Source: Ananas comosus
Lineage: Eukaryota; Streptophyta; Magnoliopsida; Poales; Bromeliaceae
Direction: 5' to 3'
Assembly (NCBI RefSeq): GCF_001540865.1
Contig: NC_033631.1
Coordinates: forward strand, 1,343,532-1,407,531
Length of the DNA: 64,000 nt
The notes under the pieces were generated by a model. It searched no databases, was not told the origin of the DNA, and was given only the letters and a program-made list of their open reading frames with translations. A program made the position numbers and the translations under genes. Shown piece by piece: positions 34,489 to 46,393 of the stretch; the stretch's first letter is position 1; every line of letters starts with the position of its first letter.

Positions 34489-35399
34489 TTAGAGCTAATA
34501 AATATTTTAAACATAAAAATTAAAAAGATTAGGATTACTGGTGAGAAAAAAAAATGGTTAGGAATTTGAATTCGAATCCGACTAACAATCGCAAAACTTA
34601 TTTCCGAACTTGACGGATTTCAAAAATTCATATCCAAATTCAAATTTTTAACCACACGTGCTAAGAACGATCAATATGATTGTAGGATTGTTAATCTAAA
34701 ATTTAGTTCATATGCATGTTTGATTAATTATTCAATGAATATGCTCTTTGACTAGTTCAATTCACTAGCAAGGTTAATGTAAAGAAAAACTAGATCATAT
34801 TGTTTTCTTTTAAAGAAGTTATTTTTAGTATTTTAATTGTTAATTTAGTATAACTCCTTTTTTTTTATTTTCTCTTTTTTTTTTTTTGATGAAAAGATTG
34901 ATTTTTTTGATTTATTATTACATGCGTTGAACTACTAAAGTTCAACTACTAGATTAATTCGTCCATAGTGGAAGGCTAAATTACAATTTAGTCTATCGGT
35001 TAGCATCAATTGTTTTTTAGAGATAAATAGCATACTACTCATTTCGTTTATTACATTTAAAAATAAATTTAGCTGAAAATATGAATGGATTGGAATTCGA
35101 ACTTGAAAAATCGGGTACCAACGATCAAGTCCTTTGCCACTTGTGCTAGGCACGTTTGATTCGTTAGCATCAATTGTTATTCATAGGTTTTCATCACTTT
35201 CTCTTTTATTTGTTTATTTTTTATTTTTAAAGAGAAAGATTATACTGTCAAATAATTTGAAAATTTTCTTATATAAATGCCCAATTATGAAAGGAAAGAT
35301 AGAAAGAGAAAAAGAAAACAAAGAGAAAACAAAAATTTTGAAAATATAGTAATAGTAAAATGACTAAATTACCCATGTATTAAAAGACAAAAATATTCT
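34489..35399. other. AT-rich intergenic DNA, no gene seen
   Basis: No supported gene or element. Confidence 0.55.
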
Positions 35400-35582
35400 T
35401 TTTTGGGGTACCTGGTAACCGGTACCTCTCCCAAAGTGACCTGCTATTGCAGGTCACAATTTTAAAAAAACTAAATCTTAGCCGTTGAATACGCGTGAAT
35501 GAACGGTAACGAAAAAAAAAAAAGTATAGAAGCATTACTCTAAAATTAATCGTTAACAGCAGCGAAGCGCGGGTTCTATACT
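35400..35582 (+). mobile_element. possible Helitron 3' end
   Basis: Ends gcagcgaagcgcgggttctatactag directly before a T. That resembles plant Helitron termini (GC-rich segment, about 10 bases, CTAG|T). It contains a perfect 9-bp hairpin, gtgacctgc tatt gcaggtcac (35437-35458). The 5' end (TC..) was not located and the terminal hairpin is weak, so this is tentative. Confidence 0.4.
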
Positions 35583-35947
35583 AGTACTATTTAATTGAGA
35601 GTTTAATTAATTCCCTCCTATGGCCGTACATCTTGTATGTAATGAATGCGTCGAATAAAGAGACTAATTAGAACTCACAGTCCGATTAGATTCTTAATTA
35701 AACTCTATTTATGCTTTAATAAAACTAAATCTCATCTTATCCTAATTAAAGTAGAATTTGACTTTAATTTTAAATAAATTGGACTTTAATTTAAATAACT
35801 ATAAATTTAAACTGAAATCTAACAATAGATTTTCTCACTAATCTGTTAAACAACTATACTTGTGAAACTACCTCTTCTATTTACGATTTATTCTTATATT
35901 GTTATATCAAGTCCTATTTATTTAGGATTAACTCAACCTAGTTAAGA
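35583..35947. repeat. NLR 3' flank, block C copy 3
   Basis: Matches 10160-10487 downstream of NLR1 (ttaattgagag, ttaattaaactctattta, tttaggattaactcaac). It stops at a single N (35948), after which the inverted NLR3 copy begins. Confidence 0.75.
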
Positions 35948-35948
35948 N

Positions 35949-36641
35949 CTTTCGGTGGCAAAATTGGATGAAGATATGTTTCCTTACCTGCAAGCTCTGC
36001 CCGCGTTGATGATTCTTATCCTTTGTCGCGCATATGATGGCATGAAGTTGCACTTCCAAGCAACATCATTCCCGAAGCTAAAGGAATTGTTAATATCGTA
36101 TGCCCCGAAGCTCAGTCAGGTGGAAATAGAAAGAGGAGCAATGGCAAGCCTGAATACGCTTTACCTAGGCGGTTGCCCCGAGCTGAAGGAGCTGCCCTCT
36201 AGCATCGAGTACCTTACCACCCTTCAGGATTTATGCATTAGTCTCCCGGCAGAGGAACTTGTTGAGAGGCTTCTAGGAGGAGGAGGAGGAGAAGGCGACC
36301 ACAGCAATGACTGCCGCACGTGGGTTCGCCAAATCCCGAAGTTTACTATTGGTTTCACACGAGACGGCAAGTTTGTCCAAGAAAGAATTCAATGAGTTTG
36401 TGCGCGTTTTGCAAAGCACCGGCCGCCGAGCTTGATGCTTCCACATTTTCCGCCTCAGATCTTCTATATAATCCGTGCAGGCTTGAGGAAAATTCAAAAT
36501 GATGCATGATCGATATGCAGGTGTTATCTTATATGTATCTTTTATTTTAGGGAAAACTTCAAAAACCCCCCTGTGGTTTCGTGCTTTCTCATTTTAGTAC
36601 CCTGTGGTTTAAAACGTATCAATTTGCCCCCCTGTGGTTTC
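35949..36641 (+). pseudogene. inverted copy of the NLR3 3' end (palindrome arm)
   Basis: The exact reverse complement of 36813-37505. It encodes the last 146 codons of NLR3 (LRRs and C-terminus ending at 36395), the 3' flank and half of a MITE, on the plus strand. It has no start, coiled coil or NB-ARC. It may be a true fold-back duplication or an assembly product, since an N precedes it. Confidence 0.85.
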
Positions 36642-36907
36642 ATTTTTATCTTTTCCGAAGCTTTTTCGTTAACATTTCGTTAAATTATATATAAAAAACT
36701 TCAGATAACTATCTATATTTATCGAATATTCACTTTAGTATCCTTTAATTTTAACTTTGTCACTGATTTAAGAAAAAAATAATAATAAATTTGATAACAA
36801 AAAGAGAAAAACGAAACCACAGGGGGGCAAATTGATACGTTTTAAACCACAGGGTACTAAAATGAGAAAGCACGAAACCACAGGGGGGTTTTTGAAGTTT
36901 TCCCTAA
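36545..36907. mobile_element. MITE with 'CCCTGTGGTTT' inverted repeats, at the palindrome centre
   Basis: Starts gggaaaacttcaaaaacccc and ends with the inverse. The repeated gtggttt / aaaccac motifs are spaced in both arms. The central 171 bp (36642-36812) is non-palindromic. Relatives are at about 57413-57772 and 59164-59517. Confidence 0.8.
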
Positions 36908-37058
36908 AATAAAAGATACATATAAGATAACACCTGCATATCGATCATGCATCATTTTGAATTTTCCTCAAGCCTGCACGGATTATATAGAAGATCTGAG
37001 GCGGAAAATGTGGAAGCATCAAGCTCGGCGGCCGGTGCTTTGCAAAACGCGCACAAAC

Positions 37059-39854
37059 TCATTGAATTCTTTCTTGGACAAACTTGCCGTCTCGTGTGAA
37101 ACCAATAGTAAACTTCGGGATTTGGCGAACCCACGTGCGGCAGTCATTGCTGTGGTCGCCTTCTCCTCCTCCTCCTCCTAGAAGCCTCTCAACAAGTTCC
37201 TCTGCCGGGAGACTAATGCATAAATCCTGAAGGGTGGTAAGGTACTCGATGCTAGAGGGCAGCTCCTTCAGCTCGGGGCAACCGCCTAGGTAAAGCGTAT
37301 TCAGGCTTGCCATTGCTCCCCTTTCTATTTCCACCTGACTGAGCTTCGGGGCATACGATATTAACAATTCCTTTAGCTTCGGGAATGATGTTGCTTGGAA
37401 ATGCAACTTCATGCCATCATATGCGCGACAAAGGATAAGAATCATCAACGCGGGCAGAGCTTGCAGGTAAGGAAACATATCTTCATCCAATTTTGCCACC
37501 GAAAGTGTTAATTTGGTTAGGTTTGCTAGAGACCCAAAGGACGCGGCAAGCTTAGGGAGTGAGTTTTTGTCTAATTTACCCTTCAGATCTAATTGTTGAA
37601 TTGGCAGAGGTAGGTGCAGGGTGCCCAACTGCTGTAATTCTTTCCCATCTTCACTTTCGACAGATAAATTGCTAAGATGGTTCATCTTTGTGATACTATT
37701 CCACAAGTCTGCACAGTGATCGGTTCTTACGCCGATTATCTTAAATGTCCGCAACTCGGTCAAAGCTTCTACTTTCTGCACAATATCTGCAGTTGCTTCA
37801 ATATTTGCCAAAGTCTGCAAGCCCTTCAAGGGCCATATTCCCACCAGTCCCTTGATGTTCTTACCCAATTTGTTGGACAAAACTAGATGTCTCAACTTTT
37901 GGAGCTCTGTTATTTCCTTTGGCAGCTTTTCTATTTCACTTTCACATGTATCTAATATTTGCAGATTTTGTAGCTTCTCGATTGATCTTGGAAGCTCCTT
38001 AATTTTTGTTGCTCGCAAGCCTAGATAATGCAAGTTGAATAGGTTACAGATCTCACTCGGTAGTTTAACGATTAGCGCTCCTTGTAGTTCCAAGACGCGC
38101 AAAAGTTTTGATGATCTTAAGACCGACTTCAGTAAATCATAGCTCATGGAATTGTTGAAAACAAGTACTGAACGCAAATGAGATTTGTCTTCAGTACGAT
38201 AATTAGTTATATTGCTTAGGATTGACAAGCGGCGTGCTTCGGAACTCCGCAATTTTTTCTTTGAATGCTCGTAGACCATGCAGAAACTTAACTCCTTTGA
38301 CTCCGAAAGAGCAAGGACTCGAATGACGTCATGCATTCGATATGCACAAACTATTCCAACTTCATTCCACTCAGCCACTTGTAGTAGACAGCGATGAACA
38401 AGTTTGTTAAGGTAGTCCTCGGCCACTTCCTCCATCGTTCTTTCTCTTTCTTCAATGAACCCTTCAGCCACCCAAAGCCTTATGAGCCTGTCACTTTCAA
38501 TTGTATAGTCTTCCGGAAAGCTAGAACAATATAAGAAGCAATTTCGAAGGTAATGGGGAAGATCGTCCAAGCTAAGTTTCAAAATGTCATATACTTTTTC
38601 ATGGAGCTTCGATTCGTTGTTAGTTAGATACCACTCAAGATCTTTGTAAACCTTCTCCCATTCAGAACCGGTTTGTTCTCGAAATGACAAGAGACGGGCT
38701 ATAGATACAATAGCAAGGGGCAAGCCACCGCATTTCTCAATGATTTTTTGAGCACATTGTTCTAAATGTGGTGGGCAAATCTTGTTTGCACTTCTCCAAA
38801 ATGCGCTTTTACAAAACAGATCCCACGAATGATCTGCCTCCAGTGGCTTTAGCTCAAACATATGGTTCTCGTTTGCTAATAGAGCTACATCGCGAATCCT
38901 TGTTGTGAGAACTATTCTACTCTTGCAATTACTATTCAGAAGTGCAACTTTTATATTGTCCAGTACATCAGTACTCCAAACATCATCCAGAATGAGTACA
39001 TACTTTTTATACTGCAAGTAAGTGCGGATAGTCCCAACCAAGCTTCTGTAATCCATGGTATCACTGTCGTTAGGTTCTTGTCTTTTCTCAGGATCTTCCC
39101 TATAAAACTCTTTTAAGATCTTTCTAAGCAAATCATCAATCTCATAACTCTGAGATACAGCAACCCAGGCACAAGCATCAAAGGAAGCTTTGATGATATT
39201 GTACACATGAGTCGCAAGAGTGGTCTTCCCCAGACCACCCATCCCCAACACTGAGATTATCACGTGTTGCCGTTGTTGCTCATCCTCATTTTTTAACCAT
39301 TCAAGCAACAAGTCCTTGTACTTGTCAATACCCACGATACCATCCTTCTCGACAAAATGTGCTAATTCTGCACGGCTTTTACTACCACCAACAGCTATTA
39401 GAGGCCTTGCTTCATTTTCCATTCCTCTCGTATCATATCGCTTCCATCTTTCCATAATGTTTTGGAGCTTAATTTTGATCTCTTTAAGCCTCTGGCTAAG
39501 GTGATGCCAGGTTTTTATATTTCTGTACCTCTTGATTGCTGTGGGTAGAACCCCTCCTTGCTCCTCGCTCAGCTTATACGTGAACTCATCTATAATATCC
39601 TCAATTTCGAAAGCCAAGTCTCTTGTTTGTTTTATAATGATTTTTGTGCTCTCATCCTTCTCTTTTAGTCTTTCTGCAATCCGTAGGAAGGCTTGCATGA
39701 TCTCAAGCTCATCCTTAATGTCACTTATATCCTTCATGAGTTCTTTCATTGCTAACATCCCTGTTCGTAATAGTGATGCTGCTGATTTTGTTGTTTTAAT
39801 AGCTAAAGCAGCACCTATCTTTAGGACTAATGAGCTTATCACAGCCTCCGCCAT
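37059..39854 (-). CDS. NLR3: intact CC-NB-ARC-LRR (RPM1/RPP13-like) resistance protein
   Basis: 931 codons in one exon. Residues 1-135 form the Rx-type coiled coil with the EDVID-like motif EDIID at 85-89. The NB-ARC follows: P-loop GMGGLGKTT (204-212), RNBS-A (about 225-237), kinase-2 YVLILDDVW (285-293), RNBS-B IVLTTR (314-319), GLPLA (377-381), CFLYCSSFPED (439-449) and MHD (507-509). LRRs fill about 555-900, with repeats such as IKELPRSIEKLQNLQIL. All key nucleotide-binding residues are present, so it should be able to act as an ATP/ADP switch that senses effectors in the cytoplasm or at membranes and starts hypersensitive cell death. The start MAEAV is conserved in NLR2; the ATG is followed by G. 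The upstream flank has an acceptor-like ttgattccag that may end a 5' UTR intron. It is the only undamaged NLR in the window. Confidence 0.95.
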   Translation of the reverse strand: MAEAVISSLVLKIGAALAIKTTKSAASLLRTGMLAMKELMKDISDIKDELEIMQAFLRIAERLKEKDESTKIIIKQTRDLAFEIEDIIDEFTYKLSEEQGGVLPTAIKRYRNIKTWHHLSQRLKEIKIKLQNIMERWKRYDTRGMENEARPLIAVGGSKSRAELAHFVEKDGIVGIDKYKDLLLEWLKNEDEQQRQHVIISVLGMGGLGKTTLATHVYNIIKASFDACAWVAVSQSYEIDDLLRKILKEFYREDPEKRQEPNDSDTMDYRSLVGTIRTYLQYKKYVLILDDVWSTDVLDNIKVALLNSNCKSRIVLTTRIRDVALLANENHMFELKPLEADHSWDLFCKSAFWRSANKICPPHLEQCAQKIIEKCGGLPLAIVSIARLLSFREQTGSEWEKVYKDLEWYLTNNESKLHEKVYDILKLSLDDLPHYLRNCFLYCSSFPEDYTIESDRLIRLWVAEGFIEERERTMEEVAEDYLNKLVHRCLLQVAEWNEVGIVCAYRMHDVIRVLALSESKELSFCMVYEHSKKKLRSSEARRLSILSNITNYRTEDKSHLRSVLVFNNSMSYDLLKSVLRSSKLLRVLELQGALIVKLPSEICNLFNLHYLGLRATKIKELPRSIEKLQNLQILDTCESEIEKLPKEITELQKLRHLVLSNKLGKNIKGLVGIWPLKGLQTLANIEATADIVQKVEALTELRTFKIIGVRTDHCADLWNSITKMNHLSNLSVESEDGKELQQLGTLHLPLPIQQLDLKGKLDKNSLPKLAASFGSLANLTKLTLSVAKLDEDMFPYLQALPALMILILCRAYDGMKLHFQATSFPKLKELLISYAPKLSQVEIERGAMASLNTLYLGGCPELKELPSSIEYLTTLQDLCISLPAEELVERLLGGGGGEGDHSNDCRTWVRQIPKFTIGFTRDGKFVQERIQ

Positions 39855-42400
39855 AGGAATTCCTTACAAAGTGAGCCTGGAATCAATAATCTTTCCAAAC
39901 TACCATGTCTCTTTAGATTTGCCGCTAGCAAAAATAATTATTGTTTAACATTCTTAAGATTCTAGACATTTCTATAGTGCATTAAACAAACATTTGTTAG
40001 AATCATCGGTTAAAAAGAAGAAACACCGGTAACAGTATTGTATGGAAGAACAAAAAGCAATAACTTGTTTGAGATTCAGTTTAACAAAGTTTTGTGATGA
40101 AAGATTCATCATAACTAGTCATACTGAACCCGACCTCAATGTATATTTGTAGAGCAAGTTGTGAAAAAGTCCTTTACGGGAGTATGAAATCAATAAAGAG
40201 TTGGAAAGTATAAATCAATCTGCTGCTAGCCAGTGAGTAGGTGGTATCGTATTAAGCGTGATTGTAAATTATTTTACAACTAACAATTATAAATGGAGTT
40301 TGTTTTGAACTTCTCTTCTTATTCATAATTAAGCTAATATATATCAGGACTAAGTCATTTGAGCAAGAAACTATTAGTGCTTCTTCAAATAGTTTTGTTT
40401 TGATAGCAATATAAGAACTTAATTCTAGACTCATGAAACTTCCGTATTTCTAATATGTTAAGTTTTATTGCCTCGACATTCATACTGCTTATTATCGACC
40501 AGAATCTAAAAGTTCTATTTCAACTTCCGTGATTTGTGTTGCAATTTGTAAAAGTTCTACATTACAAGTTTTGACATTAACTGATTTTTTTTTCAAAATA
40601 ATTATTATCTTTGTGAGTTCAGCAGGAATATTTCTTAAAGTGAGATGACTTTGATACTTTTTGTTTTTTGGATGATGAGGCATTTAAATAAACGTCATGT
40701 ATCATTAAATATGATCTAGAATATTTGCATGGTTTAGGAACTGAAATTTTTTTTTTTTGTCGTTATCATTTACCTAGTGATTAAATGGTCTCAAAATTGA
40801 CAATTTAACAAGTAAAACATGACACTTTCTTCTTGTTTAACTGCAAAGAACCATCCGAATTAGTTGAGCTTTTGATAATAAATAAAATCCTCTCAACCAT
40901 CTAGATCAAGATCTACAACTAAGACTCTGAATTTAATATTTTTTTTAATTATATTTTAAGAAGGTTACTAATTTTGACCATTCATATTGTGCCTACTTGG
41001 TGAGCCAGGAAATGAAGTTTAAAAAATCATAAAATTCTTTTTTTTGGAAAGTTTATGTATCCTTTAATTTACCATCTTGCATGGTATGATTATCGATTTA
41101 AATGCTCAATCATTAACAATAAAGTGAAAGTATATATAAGGCCAAATTATTCTACCTTAATTATTATCTTTTGTTATTTTGTTACCAAAGATCAAGTGAA
41201 TCCAAACAATATACATATTAATCAACAAAGACATATACTATACTCTCTGTGATTTGCTTCGTTTGGTTCGGGAATAAGTAAAAATTGTCTATTTCAAGAA
41301 TAAGGTATAAGCCTGAAATAGACTAATTTTGTATTTGAATGAAAATTAAGTAATTCCCGCGAAAAAAAAAAAAAACGTTTGGATAGATAAGATGGAATAA
41401 GAAGGATAATGGATAATTATAAATAGAAAATAACAATATTACCTCTTATATCATAATTTAAATTTTTAAATTTTATATTTAAAATTTTAAATTTAAATAT
41501 ATAACTTTAAAAATTAAAAATTTTAAAATTAAAATTAAAATTTTAAATCTCAAATTTAAAAATTTAATAGTTCTAGATAAATATCAAATATCAAATTTTA
41601 AATTAAAAATTAAAAATAATAATTTAAATTTGAATTTACAATTATAAATATTAATTTTAGATTATAAATTATTAATTTTATAAATTTAAATTTGAAATTG
41701 AAAATTTAAATTATAATTTAAATTATAATTTAAATTGGGATAGAATTAGTTAATCCCACGCCAATTCCGGGGGGTGGGGTTTGTTAACCCCACCCTCAAA
41801 AAGCTTGTTTGGGATTAGGGGGTCGGGGGGGTTGGGGCGCGGCGTTCAAACCCCTTATCCTCCCTCCTAACCCCGCAACCAAACACCACTTTAATGAATT
41901 AAGCCAGTTGATAGCAAAGAGAATAAAAATTATTTTAAAAAGAGTATGGGAAGAAGAAGAAGAACAACTAACCACAGATCCAGAAAGGAGATTGAAGAGG
42001 GAGCTGCTCCAAAATAATTAATTTCAATTTCGACTAGAGAAAATAGTGCAACCAAAGAAGCTCTTGAAGTAGATGTTTTAGGGATTGAGGAGTGGGAGAC
42101 GAGGATAAACAAGAAACTGAGAGCAAGTGATACCCTTTTGCAAGAAACTGAGAGCAGCTGCCAAGAAAGTTCTTCCCTCTTGACTTTTCCCATCAGTGCA
42201 GGTTGTAGTGTGCCATGGAATTATTTGATTATTTATCTTTTACTACTATTCAAAAATTTTAAATTTATTCTAAAATTATTTAAATACCTATCTAAAATCT
42301 AATCTCAATTATAAATGGCCTTTTCGCATAAAAAATCTACTAGTCTTGAGATTTTGTAAAAGTGAGTCACTATTTTGAATTTTACAAATTCAGCTCGAAT
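39855..42400 (-). repeat. NLR 5' flank, block A copy 3
   Basis: Upstream DNA of NLR3, homologous to copies 0-2 up to the aaccacagatcc landmark near 41975. It is interrupted by an AT-rich insertion at about 41247-41890. No gene is seen. Confidence 0.8.
41247..41890. mobile_element. insertion with inverted GTTTGGTT ends
   Basis: About 640 bp missing from the other three A copies. The ends show cgtttggttcggg and the inverse cccgcaaccaaac. The interior is AT-rich (aaattta words), with a G-rich segment near the right end. Target duplication is not clear (perhaps CTT), so the superfamily is left open. Confidence 0.6.
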
Positions 42401-42659
42401 TTTTAGAAAACTGGTCAGAATATTTTTATCCCTTTTTCTATCTTCCTTTTTTTTTTTTTTCTCGTTCTATATATTTTTTTCTTCTTTCCGACCCTTATCG
42501 TCTCTTCCGGTGCCTTCGCGACCCTCAGCGACGGTAAGGAGGGCGACGCCACCTCCTCTTCCTCTTCCTCCACTTCTACTTTCGCCTTCGCCAGCACAGA
42601 CGGCGGCGCTGAAGGAGGAGGACTCGGACCGGGCATGGATAATTTATAATTTAAATAGA

Positions 42660-42830
42660 TATAAAATAGTACACCAGGTGCACGGAGTATATTCATAGTT
42701 GGTAGCATTGCTCGGTCCCCATTCGGAGACACTCGGATGGGTCATACGAGTCCTATTCATATTCATAGTAGGTAGCATTGCTCGGTCCCCACGTGGAGAC
42801 GACTCGGATGGATCATACGATCCTCTCTGT
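42660..42830. repeat. tandem repeat, about 65-75 bp unit, two copies
   Basis: The series ttcatagt(t/a)ggtagcattgctcggtcccca..ggagac..actcggatgg.tcatacga occurs twice. The inverse complement of one unit lies at about 18200-18310. Confidence 0.7.
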
Positions 42831-43108
42831 GTCTTTTATTATGTTTTATTTTAGGTACAATTATTTTTATATGCTTCAAAATTTCTGAAATATTTTAAGA
42901 TTAAAATTTAATAATTTTGTTGATAATTAATAGAAATTGTGTTCGGAACGTAAAACTAGTCAGTTTTCTGCAGATAACCGCGCACTTAGTAGTGACTTTG
43001 GAAATTCATAATTTTGTGCTCAAAACTCCAATAAAACTTAGCTTAAAATGTTCCGTCTCAAAATGCATTTTGTGTGTAGGACCTTCCGTTTCCAAAAATT
43101 ATGAAAAA

Positions 43109-43561
43109 CTAGTGTAGTGATCGATCCGCGCGTTACGGCGGATAGATACTGTTAAAGTAAAAATTTATAAAGAATAAAATATCAGTTTAATACAAAAAAA
43201 ATAGTAAATATAGTCTATATTATAGACAAACACTTAAAAAAAAATAAAACTATAATGAAAAAGAATCAATCGTTCCAACAAAATTATTCAATCTTGTTTA
43301 AAAGGTCGCATATCATGCAAATGAATAATTAAAATTATTTTTAGAATACAATAATCAAATAAAATGTCATATTACAGTTGATATGACTAAAAAAACTCAC
43401 AGTAATATACAAGATAATTTACAAATCTTTAAGCCTTAGTAAATCTAAAGAAAAAAAGAAAAAGTAAAAAAAAAAAAAAGCCCCACTCCTCCTGAAATTA
43501 AGGGGGTGGCTACATGTAAAATTTAGTCATGAAGATTAATATATAAGTATAAAAGTATAGA
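43109..43561 (-). mobile_element. non-autonomous Helitron
   Basis: 453 bp. On the minus strand it starts TCTATACTTTTATAC (from 43561) and ends with a GC-rich hairpin, ATCCGC..GCGGAT (43124-43143), then about 11 bases and CTAG (43112-43109). It sits between A and T (gaaaaa|tattacat) with no target duplication. Block B copy 2 shows the uninterrupted site gaaaaatattacat. No Rep/helicase is encoded. Confidence 0.88.
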
Positions 43562-44170
43562 TATTACATAAAATGATGACCTGATTGCGAGTTTTTCGAA
43601 TTTCGTCGATTTTATCAAAGAAATTTCAAATCCACAAAAAATGCACCAAGTGACTATTAGACCTTACAAATAAGTGCCCACGAGTATTAGAAACCCTCAA
43701 AAGCTAAGGAAAATAAATTCACGGCTATCTTTTATTCAAATAAAAAAGTAAAACCAAATGGCGCTATTATTACGTAATAGAGTAATAAAATATGAACTAG
43801 GCTACTATACTGTTAACGGTACCAAGTAATTGGTGCTATTAGGCTTTCTGCCATTAGATGTAGGGATGTGGGGGTTAGAATGGTAGTAGTTACTTAGGGT
43901 TGAGTAGATGGTTGGTTGAATGCATGGTATGATCTGATGGGTAAAAATAATAAAAAGGAAATAGCTAATGGCGCAAAATTGGTAGCACCAAGTGAGGGGT
44001 AAACTTGTAATTTAAATAGCATGTAAGATACCCGCCAATAATACGAGATACCCACCGCTCGCTCGGTAATATTTTCGGAGTTATTCTACATTATTTATAA
44101 TGCTACATTGTCAATTAGATTACAGACTTAATGAACCAAACATAATAATTTTGACAGAATTATCTATAAT

Positions 44171-46393
44171 TGTGAGATCCCTGGTGTTCTGTTGTGGAGG
44201 CTTGTCGGCAGCTTTGGAGAGTGTCGGAACAAGTCCGAGTCGCGTTGGCGTCAAATAGACGCAAAACGGACTCCATGCGACGCGAGGGCAGCTTATAGCG
44301 AAGAATCTGCAAAACAGCAGATTTCTCTGCTTGCTGTACCGATACAACCAGCACGCTGTACCGGTACAACCAGCGCGCACCAGCTTAGCTGCTCTCGGGT
44401 TGGCTCTTGTACCGGTACAGGAGCCCGTTTACCGATACAAGGGGATAGATAGAGGGCTATTTTGGTAATTCCCTCCCTCGTTTGTATCACCCTTTCTCTC
44501 TCTCTCTATTTAGGTTTGTGTAGAGCAGAGAGAAGGAGTTTTTTCTTCTTCTCCTCTCTCTCTCTCTAGCTGGGTTCTTACGCACAGTGGAGCTCAGGTG
44601 GACTTTGGTTTTGGTCGTCGACGTCGTACCGCGGAGCCGTTCGAGCACACTTTCGACGTCGTGTTGCTGCGAGGAGGTCGGGCGAGTGCGGCTTTTCGCC
44701 ATCCTTGACGTCGTGCTGATTCTAGGTAAATGTTTGAAGTTCTTTATCTATGGGCATTCCTCCAAGTACTTCAATTCCATCAATTTCGAGCTCGGGTGCT
44801 ACTGCTGCAGATTTCTGCGTCGACTGTCGGTATTTTGGCTCGTACGCGACGTTGGAGCATCGGATCGCGACAAAACTTGGTTCGCTAGATTCAGGACTTC
44901 GAGAGGAATCCACGAAGCCCTTACTTGCTGGATTTGGTGAAGGTTAGCTTGGTCGAACCACTATTTTTCTCTGCTGCGGCGTAATTGGACTGAAACGGTG
45001 ACTTGTGTTGTGTAGAGCGTAGAGTTAGCTCGATTCTAGACTCGGCGGATTTCGGTTGATCCAGCAGGTCGCTCTACACCTGAGAGAGTCCTTCGCTGCC
45101 AGGGATTAGCTTTGAGGTGGGTTTACATCGGTTTTACTCCTAAGTTCATAATCGTCGACATGTATAGATATCGATTTTGGATAATCTATTCTAGTTCGAA
45201 TTCATAGATTATATGGTATATTGCAAATTTGAATTTGGAGCATGTGGTAATAATTGAGTAGGTTATACATGTTGGACTTGGAATTGAATTAGGAGAAAAC
45301 CTGTGATTTGGACCTGTCACTTGTTTAAACTGTCTGATTTAGCTCTAGGAGCCGTTATAAAATTATACTGTCGCAGTATCCTCGAGACGAGTACTCCAGG
45401 TAGTTTAGAATACATTTACGCTCGTACTGGTACGCCGAGTGGATTTTTACCGAGTCGTTTGGGCTGTTTCGGACTTTTGGGCGCCGTTGGGGTTGACGGT
45501 GGGCCCGGTTCGCCGTTTTGGCATCAGATTGTGCTGAGGGCACGTTACCTGTTGGTTGTTAGACCAGTTTGAGTCGGTTACTGGACTTTGACTTATGAGA
45601 GCCTGATTGAGCTCGACAGAGATACGCTGCATACTCGGTTGGGTAGCTCCCACGAGTGCCACTCCGGAGACGGGCTTTGTGCTTTCGTGTTGGTGTCGCT
45701 CATGCCGGTTGGACTTGTTCTCCACGGACTTGTAGTGTGGAGGTAGCTGGATAGTCACAACTGGGCAGGGACGGGTGTGTTTACAGTCCCAGGGACGGGT
45801 ATGCTTACAGTCCCGATTGGATTGGGTCAGATTTGACATTTCCTACAGTTGGTCAGTGTAGAGCATGATAGTGTAGTGATTTGTAGCAGTTGAGTTTATT
45901 TCCTGCATTTTCTTACTATCCTGGCTCCCCTTTGTAGACTTAGTGGGTGGACCGATGTTGTTGAGGGCGGCACCCACTAAGGACTACCTGTTTTTACAGT
46001 AGTTCTCACGCCCAGTTGTTACTCCTGTTTTGCAGAGCCACAGGTTTCGGCTGCTGCGCCCTTCGCGGATCAGGATCAAGGCAAGGGCGTCGCGAGTTAG
46101 AGCCCTACCCGACGTGCTGAGCTAGAGGTGCCCCTACTGCAGGTAGATGTTTGTTTTGAGTTCATGTACATAGTATACTTAACTCGCCAGTGCGAGTAGC
46201 TCTGTATTTTGGTTTTGGACTATGAATATGGAACTCTGTTCGTTTAGCTTCTGTTTACTCTAGCAGCTCTTTGCTACTGTTTGTAGTATTGTATAGTTTA
46301 CAGGTACAGCTATCGCTTCGTATACAGGAAAAATTCCTTGTATACGGCGGATTTATCGGCGTGTCCGGGGAACATGCAATCCGGGGCGTGACA
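44171..46393 (-). mobile_element. solo LTR (2223 bp)
   Basis: Starts TGTGAGATCC and ends GGCGTGACA, i.e. TG..CA, flanked by the 5-bp duplication ATAAT (44166-44170, 46394-46398). The uninterrupted sequence is seen in block B copy 2. On the minus strand it begins TGTCACGCCCCGG, a start common in long LTRs of plant Gypsy chromovirus elements (lineage inferred). It carries several gtaccggtac-type palindromes near 44330-44440. There is no internal region, so it was left by LTR-LTR recombination. Open frames inside are not genes. Confidence 0.88.

Noticed and set aside
44500..45840. Several open frames of 60-130 codons inside the solo LTR
   Set aside because: Contained within an LTR bounded by target duplications; no domain seen.
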